In this document: piece by piece, positions 57,240 to 64,000 of the stretch
Layout of the letters: each line of letters opens with the position of its first letter
Position numbering within the stretch: position 1 is the stretch's first letter
Assembly: GCF_036231905.1 (NCBI RefSeq)
Contig: NZ_JAZARE010000011.1
Span: forward strand, 207,112 to 271,111
Direction: 5' to 3'
Length of the DNA stretch: 64,000 nt
Source: CAMLIZ01 sp036231905
GTDB taxonomy: Bacteria > Pseudomonadota > Gammaproteobacteria > Burkholderiales > Burkholderiaceae_C
The notes under the pieces: model-generated
Database searches by the model: none
Told to the model about the DNA's origin: nothing
What the model saw: the letters and a program-made list of their open reading frames with translations, nothing else
Program-made: the position numbers and the translations under genes

Positions 57240-58055
57240 CTACAACGCCACGTGCATCGGATCCTTGCGCGGCCTGGCGAGGTAGGCGCTGGGCGTGATG
57301 CCGGCAAAGGCCTTGAACTCATGCACCAGGTGAGCCTGGTCGTGCAGCCCGGCGTCCACTGCCAGCCGGGCCCACTCCACGGGGCCGCCGCCGTGGAGGT
57401 GGCCGATCAAGGCGCGGAAGCGGCATACGCGGGCATAACGCTTGGGACTCATGCCCACCTGCTCGTTGAACAGCGCGCGCAAGCGCCGCTCGCTCAGGCC
57501 GCAGTGGTGCGCCAGCCCGGCGACACGCGCCATCGTGGGCTCGCGTGCAAGCGCAGCCAGCGCCCAGCTCACGGGCGATGCAGGGCCGGCGCGAGGCACC
57601 TGCCGCGTCAGCCAATCGCTCAACCGCACCAGCCGCTGGGCGGCGGCAGGCGCTTCCAGCAACTGCTCACGCAACAGTCGCGCGCGAGCGCCGAACAAGG
57701 CCTCCAGGCCAACTTCGCGATCGCACAGGCCATCCAGGCGCTCGCGCAGAAAGGCAGCGGCACCGCCGGGCTGGAACACCACGCCCATCACCGCCACCTG
57801 CTCGTCCGTGTCGATGATGATGCTGCGCGTCTGCGGCCCAGCCAGCACCGCGGCCGGACGCCGCTCGCAGGTGTGCACGTCGTCGTCGGAATAGGCGCGT
57901 GTCTCCTCTTCCGCCAGATTGATGATGACCGACACCATCGGCATCGGCAGCACCCGCTCCAGCGCAAAGGAAGCGCCTGGCGCCACATGCCAGTCCCACA
58001 GCTTGTCCACGAAGGGACGCAGCGGTGGCGGCGCCGGCAGGGTCATGAAGGCCAT
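57240..58055 (-). CDS. AraC-family regulator
   Basis: A 271-residue protein. The N-terminal 150 residues form a DUF6597-like AraC sensor domain (RPFVDKLWDWHVAPGASFALERVLPMPMVSVIINLAEEETRAY). The C-terminus carries the two HTH motifs (LAHHCGLSERRLRALFNEQVGMSPKRYARVCRF and LAVDAGLHDQAHLVHEFKAFAGITPSAYL). It is divergent from cbs with 185 bases between starts; a regulatory link to transsulfuration is possible but unproven. Confidence 0.88.
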   Translation of the reverse strand: MAFMTLPAPPPLRPFVDKLWDWHVAPGASFALERVLPMPMVSVIINLAEEETRAYSDDDVHTCERRPAAVLAGPQTRSIIIDTDEQVAVMGVVFQPGGAAAFLRERLDGLCDREVGLEALFGARARLLREQLLEAPAAAQRLVRLSDWLTRQVPRAGPASPVSWALAALAREPTMARVAGLAHHCGLSERRLRALFNEQVGMSPKRYARVCRFRALIGHLHGGGPVEWARLAVDAGLHDQAHLVHEFKAFAGITPSAYLARPRKDPMHVAL

Positions 58056-58240
58056 GGCCGCAAGCGTAAACCGTGGGCCGCCGCCTCGGTGCTTGCCCTC
58101 ATGCGGATAACGACCATGCTCATGCCTTGGGGATCGTGGGCCCCGGTCGCGCGGCGTATGCTCCACCGCCTCTACCGACAACTTTGCTGCGCGCACTGTG
58201 GCGGCCACCAGCGGCTGCAGACCGACGCAGCCTCAACGCC

Positions 58241-59626
58241 ATGAGTGTGACTTCCACCCCTTCCACCCGGCCCGCGATACTGGACCTGATCGGCAACACA
58301 CCCCTGTTGCAGGTCACGCGCTTCGACACCGGCTGTTGCCAGCTTTTCCTCAAGCTCGAATCGCAGAACCCCGGCGGCTCCATCAAGGACCGCATCGGCC
58401 TGGCGATGATCGAGGTGGCCGAACGCGAGGGCCGGCTCAAGCCCGGCGGCACGGTGATCGAGGCCACGGCCGGCAACACCGGACTGGGGCTCGCCCTGGT
58501 GGCGCGCGCCAAGGGCTACAAGGTCTGCCTGGTGGTGCCGGACAAGATGTCGGCCGAAAAGGTGCTGCACCTCAAGGCCCTGGGTGCGGAAGTGCACACC
58601 ACGCGGTCGGACGTGGGCAAGGGCCACCCCGCCTACTACCAGGACTTCGCCGCGCGGCTGGCGAAAGAAATCCCGGACAGCTACTACATCGACCAGTTCA
58701 ACAACCCCGCCAACCCGCTGGCCCATGAGACGACCACCGCTCCGGAGATCTGGCAGCAGATGGGGCACCGCATCGATGCCATCGTGTGCGGCGTGGGCTC
58801 CGGCGGCACCCTCACCGGCTTGAAGCGCTACTTCGGCAAGGTGAGCCCGAACACCGAGATCGTGCTCGCCGACCCCAAGGGCTCGGTGCTGGCCGACTAC
58901 ATCGCCACCGGCAAGGTGGGGGAAGCCGGCTCCTGGGCGGTGGAAGGCATCGGCGAGGACTTCATCCCCTCCATCGCCGACCTGTCCGGCGTGCGCACCG
59001 CCTACACCATCGACGACGAAGAGAGCTTCGGCACTGCGCGCGAGCTGCTCAAGCGCGAAGGCATCGCCAGCGGCTCATCCACCGGCACGCTGCTGGCGGC
59101 GGCGCTGCGCCACTGCCGCGCGCAGAAGACGCCCCAGCGCGTGGTGACCTTCGTGTGCGACACCGGCACGCGTTATCTGTCCAAGGTGTTCAACGACCAT
59201 TGGATGTTCGACCAGGGGCTGCTGCATCGCACCACGGTGGGCGACCTGCGTGACCTGATCTCGCGCCGTTTCGAGGACGACGCGGTGATCAGCGTGAACC
59301 CCGACGACGCCCTGCTCACCGCCTTCCAGCGCATGCGCGCGGCCGACGTGTCCCAGCTGCCCGTCATCCAGGAGGGGCGCCTGATCGGCCTGCTCGATGA
59401 ATCCGACGTGCTGCTGCGGGTGCACGGTGACTCGGAGCGCTTTCGTGAGCCGGTGCGCTCGGCCATGAGCCAGCGGGTGGAAACACTGCCACCCAACGCC
59501 GACTTGAACACCCTGCTGTCCACCCTCAACGCCGGCCTGGTGGCCGTGATCGCCGACCGCCAGCGTTTCTATGGACTCATCACCCGGTTCGACCTGCTGA
59601 ACCACCTGCGGAGAAGCCTCGCATGA
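58241..59626 (+). CDS. Cystathionine beta-synthase
   Basis: A 461-residue PLP enzyme with K49 in NPGGSIKDRIG, the substrate loop EATAGNTGLGLALVARAKGY, the GSGGTLTGLKRYF phosphate loop, and a C-terminal pair of CBS domains (about residues 340-461: DAVISVNPDDALLTAFQRMRAADVSQLPVIQEGRLIGLLDES). It condenses homocysteine and serine to cystathionine. It lacks the N-terminal haem domain of human CBS. The next gene, cystathionine gamma-lyase, starts inside its stop, so the pair makes a reverse-transsulfuration operon. Confidence 0.92.
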   Translation: MSVTSTPSTRPAILDLIGNTPLLQVTRFDTGCCQLFLKLESQNPGGSIKDRIGLAMIEVAEREGRLKPGGTVIEATAGNTGLGLALVARAKGYKVCLVVPDKMSAEKVLHLKALGAEVHTTRSDVGKGHPAYYQDFAARLAKEIPDSYYIDQFNNPANPLAHETTTAPEIWQQMGHRIDAIVCGVGSGGTLTGLKRYFGKVSPNTEIVLADPKGSVLADYIATGKVGEAGSWAVEGIGEDFIPSIADLSGVRTAYTIDDEESFGTARELLKREGIASGSSTGTLLAAALRHCRAQKTPQRVVTFVCDTGTRYLSKVFNDHWMFDQGLLHRTTVGDLRDLISRRFEDDAVISVNPDDALLTAFQRMRAADVSQLPVIQEGRLIGLLDESDVLLRVHGDSERFREPVRSAMSQRVETLPPNADLNTLLSTLNAGLVAVIADRQRFYGLITRFDLLNHLRRSLA

Positions 59627-60804
59627 GTGCGAACGACAACGACCACGGATTCAACACCCGCGTGATCCACGGCGGGCAGACCCCCGACCCGACCACGGGC
59701 GCGATCATGCCGCCCATCTACGCCACCTCCACCTATGTGCAAAGCAGCCCGGGGGTGCACAAGGGCTACGAGTATTCACGCTCGCAGAACCCGACCCGTG
59801 AGGCTTTCGAGCGCTGTGTGGCCAACCTCGAGAACGGCCAGCGCGGTTATGCCTTCGCATCGGGGCTGGCAGGCATGTCGACCGTGCTGGAGCTGCTGGA
59901 CAGCGGCTCGCACGTGGTGGCCAGCGACGACCTCTACGGCGGCTCCTTTCGCCTGTTCGAGCGCGTGCGGCGGCGCAGCGCGGGCCATGATTTCAGCTTC
60001 GTGGACCTCACGAATCCGGACCGCCTGCGCGCGGCCATCCGGCCGGACACCAGGATGCTGTGGGTGGAAACACCCTCCAACCCGCTGCTCAAGCTCACCG
60101 ACTTGGAAGCAGTAGCCGCCATCGCGCGCGAACACGGCCTGATTGCCGTGGCGGACAACACCTTTGCCAGCCCCTGGGGGCAGCGGCCGCTGGACCTGGG
60201 CTTCGACATCGTGGTGCACTCCACCACCAAGTACCTCAACGGCCACTCCGACATCGTGGGCGGCGTGGCGGTGGTCGGCAAGCAGCCGCACCATGCGGCG
60301 CTGGCCGAGCAGCTGGCATTCCTGCACAACGCGGTGGGTGCGATCGCGGCGCCCTTCGATTCGTTCATGGCCTTGCGTGGCGTGAAGACACTGGCCATCC
60401 GCATGGAGCGCCACTCCAGCAATGCGCTGCAGCTGGCGCAGTGGCTGCAGGGCCAACCGAAGGTGGCAAAGGTGCACTACCCCGGCCTGGAGACGCATCC
60501 GCAGCACGCCCTGGCCCGCCGCCAGATGCGCAACGGCTTCGGCGGCATGATCTCCATCGAGCTCCAGTCCGACCTGGCCGGCTCACGTCGCTTCCTGGAG
60601 GCCTGCGAGCTCTTCTCCCTGGCCGAAAGCCTGGGCGGCGTGGAAAGCCTGATCGAGCATCCGGCCATCATGACGCACGCGTCCATTCCCGCCGAGCAGC
60701 GGGCCGCACTCGGCATTGGTGACACGCTGATCCGCCTGTCGGTGGGCATCGAGGACGTGAACGACTTGCGCGGCGAGCTGCAGCGGGCGCTGGCCGCGGT
60801 GTAG
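59623..60804 (+). CDS. Cystathionine gamma-lyase (or gamma-synthase)
   Basis: A 393-residue PLP enzyme of the Cys/Met metabolism family. PLP lysine is K203 in HSTTKYLNGHSD, and the pattern GYEYSRSQNPTREAFERCVANLENG is strongly conserved. Linkage with CBS favours the lyase, which splits cystathionine to cysteine, 2-oxobutyrate and ammonia; sequence alone does not exclude the synthase. It overlaps cbs by four bases. Confidence 0.9.
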   Translation: MSANDNDHGFNTRVIHGGQTPDPTTGAIMPPIYATSTYVQSSPGVHKGYEYSRSQNPTREAFERCVANLENGQRGYAFASGLAGMSTVLELLDSGSHVVASDDLYGGSFRLFERVRRRSAGHDFSFVDLTNPDRLRAAIRPDTRMLWVETPSNPLLKLTDLEAVAAIAREHGLIAVADNTFASPWGQRPLDLGFDIVVHSTTKYLNGHSDIVGGVAVVGKQPHHAALAEQLAFLHNAVGAIAAPFDSFMALRGVKTLAIRMERHSSNALQLAQWLQGQPKVAKVHYPGLETHPQHALARRQMRNGFGGMISIELQSDLAGSRRFLEACELFSLAESLGGVESLIEHPAIMTHASIPAEQRAALGIGDTLIRLSVGIEDVNDLRGELQRALAAV

Positions 60805-60859
60805 CTGGCGGGCACGGCGGTTGCGGAGCAAGGCTGTCCCGCTTTGCGAAGGAACCGCC

Positions 60860-61153
60860 ATGAACGCCACCACCGCCCTGCTCACGCTGGCCCTCGCCAT
60901 GCCCGCCGCGTGGGCGCAGACCGGCACGGCGAGCAATGACCCGAATGCGATGCCGCAAGGCCCGGTGGGCACGGCCCGGGCCGATCGCCAGAGCGACCAG
61001 CAGGCAGCCTATGAGCGTGCCCGGGCCGATTGCCGCAAGGAGCCGCGCCGTACGCGCCGCAATTGCATCGTCGAGGCGCAGAAGGACTATGACCGGGAAC
61101 AGACCGGCGGTCCGGCGCTGAACCTGTCGCGGCCGGCGCTCACGCCGCAATAG
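60860..61153 (+). CDS. Small exported protein of unknown function
   Basis: A 97-residue protein with a signal peptide (MNATTALLTLALAMPAAWAQ) and a polar mature part rich in Arg and Asp (QQAAYERARADCRKEPRRTRRNCIVEAQKDYDREQ) holding two cysteines that could form a disulphide. No family recognised. It is 55 bases after the cystathionine gamma-lyase gene and faces the aminotransferase gene. Confidence 0.68.
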   Translation: MNATTALLTLALAMPAAWAQTGTASNDPNAMPQGPVGTARADRQSDQQAAYERARADCRKEPRRTRRNCIVEAQKDYDREQTGGPALNLSRPALTPQ

Positions 61154-61170
61154 CTGCGGCCCCGTCCGCG

Positions 61171-62094
61171 TCAGGCGCGGTCGCCGGGAAGCGGCCGCAC
61201 CGCTTCGCTGTAGCGCGGGTCGGCATGCAAGGCCCAATACCCGTGTTGCAACTGCGTGGTCACCGGGCCGAACGCGCCGGGGGCGCGGCCACCCACCGGC
61301 TGGCCATCCACCTGCGCGATGGCGATCACACCACCACCGGTGCTGGTGAGGAACACTTCGTCCGCGATGCGCAATTCGTCGGCCGCGAGCGGCCTCTCCT
61401 GTGTCTCATACCCGGCAGCGCGGGCAAGCTCGATCGCCGTGCGGCGCGAGACACCCTCCAGCACACCGGCATCGGGTGTCACCACCAGCGGCGCAGCGCC
61501 TGGGCGGGAGAACACCGCAAACACGTTGAAGCCAGGCCCTTCGGTGACATGGCCCTGGGCATCCGGCAGCACCACCGTCTCGCCGCCGCGGTCGTAGGCT
61601 TTGAACAGGCCGCTCACGAAGTCCAGCCAGTGGTAGTTCTTGATGCGCGGATCCACGCTTTGCGCCGGGATGCGTTGCGCGTCGCTGACGATCAGGTTCA
61701 CGCCGCGGCGCTGTTTGTCGGGGTCGGCGATCCACACGAAGGGAATGGCAAACGCCATGAAACGGTTGGTGCAGCTGCGCGGGTCGCGCGAGCCCGGAGT
61801 GGGCATGCCGCGTGTGCAGAGCACTTCCACGTAGGCATCGCGCAGGCCGGCGCGGGCCACGCATTCGTGCATCACGCTGCGCATCTCTTCGCGCGTGACG
61901 CCGGGGTCCAGGCGCAGAGCCTTCAGGCTGCGTTCGAAGCGGTCAAGGTGGTCATCCAGCCGGAAGAAGCGGCCCTGCCACACGTGCGCGACGTCATAGG
62001 TGGCGTCGGAGTGCAGGAAGCCCCAATCGAAGATGGAAATCTTGGCGTCTTCCGGAGCGACGAAGGCGCCATCGATGTACGCGCAGCCTTGCAT
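61171..62094 (-). CDS. Class IV aminotransferase (D-amino-acid / branched-chain type)
   Basis: A 307-residue fold-type IV PLP enzyme. The conserved ISIFDWGFLHSDATYDV start, the PLP lysine in PRIKNYHWLDFVSGLF, and the late VFLTSTGGGVIAIAQVDGQPVGG are visible. Substrate could be D-amino acids, branched-chain amino acids or an (R)-amine; the motifs do not separate these. It starts 44 bases after the lysine-dehydrogenase-type gene on the same strand, so the pair may be co-transcribed and Lrp-controlled. Confidence 0.86.
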   Translation of the reverse strand: MQGCAYIDGAFVAPEDAKISIFDWGFLHSDATYDVAHVWQGRFFRLDDHLDRFERSLKALRLDPGVTREEMRSVMHECVARAGLRDAYVEVLCTRGMPTPGSRDPRSCTNRFMAFAIPFVWIADPDKQRRGVNLIVSDAQRIPAQSVDPRIKNYHWLDFVSGLFKAYDRGGETVVLPDAQGHVTEGPGFNVFAVFSRPGAAPLVVTPDAGVLEGVSRRTAIELARAAGYETQERPLAADELRIADEVFLTSTGGGVIAIAQVDGQPVGGRAPGAFGPVTTQLQHGYWALHADPRYSEAVRPLPGDRA

Positions 62095-62138
62095 GCGGCC
62101 ATCATAGGGGAGCGGTCGCCCCGCTCCCCTGCCGTGCG

Positions 62139-63233
62139 TCAGCCGATCGACTCGACCTGGCGCGACTGCTGATAGGCGCTGCCGAACCGGTTGGCAAGGA
62201 ACGCCGGCAGTTCTACTTCCTCCTGGCGAATGAAGCCCTTCTGCGGCAGCTTGCCTTCACGGAACAGGTCCACCGCGGCACAGATGCCGGCCGCCGTGGT
62301 GATCTGGATGGCGGACAGCGGATGGCTTTCGTCGCGGTCGGCAAAGATCTTGCGCGCGAACACCTCCTGCACCAGCGAGCCGTTGCGCAGGCCGCTGACG
62401 GTGACGAACACCAGCACCACGTCCTGCATGGTCATCGGCACCGAGCGGCGCATGATGTCCTTCAGCGTTTCCTGGTCGCTCTTCAGCTGCAGCTCTTCCA
62501 GCAGCATCCACATCAGGTCGCGATGGCCGGGATAGCGCACGGTCTTGTAGTCCAGCGAACGCACCTTGCCGGCCCAGGTTTCGCACAGCGTGCCCAGGCC
62601 ACCGGAGGTGTTGAACGCCTCGTACTCCACCCCGTCGAGCGAGAAGTGCTCAAGTCCCTCGAGCGCCATCACCTCCACCGGGTTGCCATCACGGATGGAT
62701 TCGCAGGGATGGCAGTACTCGTTGATCAGGCCGTCGACGCTCCAGGTGAGGTTGTACTTCAGCGCATTGGTCGGAAACGCTGGCAGCGCGCCCACACGCA
62801 TCTTCACGTCCTGCACGCTGTCGAATTGCTTGGCCAGGTGATGCGCGACGATGCCGATGAAACCGGGCGCCAGGCCGCACTGCGGCATGAAAGCCGTGCT
62901 CGAGCCTTTGGCCAGATCCTTGATGGCACGCGTGGCGGCCACGTCTTCGGTCAGGTCGAAATAGTGGCAACCGGCTTCGCGCGCCTGCGTCGCGGCAACG
63001 GTGGCCAAGTGGTAGGGCAGCGCGTTGATCACCGCATCGTGACCACGCAGCGCTTCCAGCAACGCCCGCGCATCCGACGTGTCCGTCACGGTGGTACGGA
63101 CCTTCATGTTGCCCAGCTTGGCCAGCGAGGCCTGGCTTTTGTCAACCACGGTCACCTGGTAGTCACCGCTTTCGCTCAGCAGCCGAGCGATGAGTTGACC
63201 GATATGACCTGCTCCCAGCAGCACGACGCGCAT
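62139..63233 (-). CDS. Saccharopine-dehydrogenase-type (L-lysine 6-dehydrogenase-like) enzyme
   Basis: A 364-residue enzyme with an N-terminal Rossmann domain (MRVVLLGAGHIGQLIARLLSES). Later blocks are INALPYHLATVAATQAREAGCHYFDLTEDV, CGLAPGFIGIVAHHLAKQF, YNLTWSVDGLINEYCHPCESI and LDYKTVRYPGHRDLMWMLLEEL. The GLGTLCETWAGKVRSLDYKT region resembles lysine 6-dehydrogenases, which make 2-aminoadipate semialdehyde from lysine. Divergence from an Lrp regulator with strong operator repeats supports an amino-acid catabolic role. Confidence 0.88.
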   Translation of the reverse strand: MRVVLLGAGHIGQLIARLLSESGDYQVTVVDKSQASLAKLGNMKVRTTVTDTSDARALLEALRGHDAVINALPYHLATVAATQAREAGCHYFDLTEDVAATRAIKDLAKGSSTAFMPQCGLAPGFIGIVAHHLAKQFDSVQDVKMRVGALPAFPTNALKYNLTWSVDGLINEYCHPCESIRDGNPVEVMALEGLEHFSLDGVEYEAFNTSGGLGTLCETWAGKVRSLDYKTVRYPGHRDLMWMLLEELQLKSDQETLKDIMRRSVPMTMQDVVLVFVTVSGLRNGSLVQEVFARKIFADRDESHPLSAIQITTAAGICAAVDLFREGKLPQKGFIRQEEVELPAFLANRFGSAYQQSRQVESIG

Positions 63234-63318
63234 GGTGTTCTCCTCAAGAAATGATGGCGAAGTCTAGAGAGCGTGGGGGTCGGAAGATAGCGCGAGTTCG
63301 TCGAAAACCCGTGTGTGG

Positions 63319-63354
63319 CTGACGTATCGTCAGCGTTACGATGCGAATCGTCAG
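63319..63354. promoter_or_regulatory. Predicted Lrp operator array
   Basis: CTGACG-TAT-CGTCAG (63319-63333) is a perfect 6-bp inverted repeat. ACGAT-GCGA-ATCGT (63338-63351) is a second. The octamer ATCGTCAG occurs at 63326 and again at 63347, exactly 21 bases apart (two helix turns). The array lies just upstream of the lrp start in the 138-base divergent promoter. Confidence 0.6.
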
Positions 63355-63371
63355 AGTTTCCGTTTTACGCG

Positions 63372-63845
63372 ATGCCCAGAATCTCCGCGCGCCCGGCTTT
63401 CCCCGCCACTGTCAAAGACCAGCTCGATCGGGACCTGCTCGCCCTGCTGCAGGCGAACGCGCGGGAATCAGCCGCCAATCTCGCACGCAAGCTCGGTGTA
63501 GCACGCACCACGGTGTTGGCCAGGGTGAGCCGCATGGAGCGCGAAGGCGTGATCGTGGGCTACACCGTGCGCTTGGGGCAGGACGAGGCGGATCGTGGGG
63601 TCAACGCGTACGTGGGTATCACCACTGAGCCCAAATCGGGTCGCGACGTGACCCGCCGCCTCGCCCGGATACCGGAGCTTCGACAACTGTGCTCGGTGAG
63701 CGGCGAATTCGACTACATCGCGCTGCTGCGCGCTGAATCGATGCCCCGGCTGGACGCGCTGCTGGACGAGATCGGAGAGATCGAGGGCGTGATCAAGACG
63801 ACCACGTCAGTGGTACTCGCGGTGCGCACGGACCGGACGGCTTGA
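63372..63845 (+). CDS. Lrp/AsnC-family regulator
   Basis: A 157-residue regulator. An N-terminal HTH (LDRDLLALLQANARESAANLARKLGVARTTVLARVSRMEREGVIVGYTVRL) is followed by an ACT-like RAM domain (AYVGITTEPKSGRDVTRRLARIPELRQLCSVSGEFDYIALLRAESMPRLDALLDEIGEIEGVIKTTTSVVL). It is divergent from the lysine dehydrogenase-type gene and probably controls it in response to an amino acid. ATG 63372 was chosen to match the usual 150-160 residues. Confidence 0.92.
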   Translation: MPRISARPAFPATVKDQLDRDLLALLQANARESAANLARKLGVARTTVLARVSRMEREGVIVGYTVRLGQDEADRGVNAYVGITTEPKSGRDVTRRLARIPELRQLCSVSGEFDYIALLRAESMPRLDALLDEIGEIEGVIKTTTSVVLAVRTDRTA

Positions 63846-63883
63846 TCCGGTGTCGCTGATAAGCGAACCGTCGCTCCAAAGCA

Positions 63884-63915
63884 AAACCCCCGCCAGATTA
63901 CTCTGGTGGGGGTTT
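63884..63915 (-). terminator. rRNA operon terminator
   Basis: Read on the minus strand, AAACCCCCACCAGA-GTAA-TCTGGCGGGGGTTT forms a 14-bp stem (one G-T pair) followed by T. It lies 9 bases after the 5S 3' end. On the + strand it could also stop lrp transcripts. Confidence 0.85.
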
Positions 63916-63924
63916 AAATAAATA

Positions 63925-64000
63925 GCCTGACGATGTCCTACTTTCACACGGGAATCCGCACTATCATCGGCGCAGAGGCGTTTCACTGTCCTGTTCGGGA
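63925..64000 (-). rRNA. rrf: 5S ribosomal RNA, 3' part
   Basis: The minus strand reads TCCCGAACAGGACAGTGAAA...GTGCGGATTCCCGTGTGAAAGTAGGACATCGTCAGGC, the 3' half of a beta-proteobacterial 5S rRNA. The 5' half and presumably 23S and 16S lie beyond the window. The 3' end is at 63925 within a base or two. Confidence 0.95.

Noticed and set aside
63372..63845. A tRNA or other small RNA near the rRNA operon
   Set aside because: The gap before the 5S gene holds only a terminator hairpin; no cloverleaf was found.

Overview
This window is a GC-rich chromosomal segment of a Gram-negative bacterium. The 3' part of a 5S rRNA gene at the right edge, the Tat/Sec-exported and outer-membrane proteins, the single-cysteine DksA, the GspA/GspB pair and the codon use point to a betaproteobacterium of the order Burkholderiales, probably the Rubrivivax/Leptothrix/Ideonella-like lineage. 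That placement is an inference from gene content. I see no prophage, insertion sequence, CRISPR array or tRNA.

Left part (1-26.3 kb) is a mosaic of short transcription units. It opens with polysaccharide-directed secreted proteins: a truncated beta-helix lipoprotein, a three-module lectin-GH16-SGNH protein, a GH16-CBM6 laminarinase-like enzyme, and a TPR protein with an N-terminal module often found in regulators. It continues with a DksA homologue, an alpha/beta hydrolase, a PAS-PAS hybrid histidine kinase, a ProQ-type RNA chaperone, a transglutaminase-like TPR lipoprotein and an EF-hand protein. Next come a leftward MFS/CWC/SGNH/cupin group, a PhyH oxygenase, a family I.5-like lipase, a CAP protein, a NUDIX hydrolase, a GFA protein coupled to a class A beta-lactamase, and two divergent regulator/target pairs. 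These pairs are TetR with a metallo-beta-lactamase-fold lipoprotein, and MarR with a siderophore-interacting reductase. Both have visible palindromes in the shared promoter.

Centre (26.4-43.9 kb) is the most distinctive region: seventeen consecutive leftward genes, mostly overlapping or nearly touching. In transcription order they are ApbE flavin transferase, a tri-haem HzsA-like PD40 lipoprotein, a small CX4CH lipoprotein, an SH3b/beta-barrel protein, a second beta-barrel, a TlpA thioredoxin, DUF4266, DUF3570, a periplasmic protein, two large TPR proteins, a TPR lipoprotein, a small periplasmic protein, ExbB/TolQ, two ExbD/TolR proteins and an AgmX/TonB-like protein. It reads as a proton-driven trans-envelope machine tied to outer-membrane and haem/flavin proteins. 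One ExbD lacks the proton-carrying aspartate. A 220-bp block of inverted repeats separates exbB from the first exbD.

Right part (44-64 kb) holds gspB-gspA, small enzymes (GNAT, MmcQ/YjbR, ASCH), a degenerate receiver-TPR protein and a CHASE3-GGDEF cyclase. It then has a complete branched-chain 2-oxoacid dehydrogenase operon, an AraC regulator, a reverse-transsulfuration pair (CBS and cystathionine gamma-lyase), a class IV aminotransferase behind a lysine-dehydrogenase/saccharopine-dehydrogenase-type gene controlled by a divergent Lrp regulator, and the end of an rRNA operon with its terminator.
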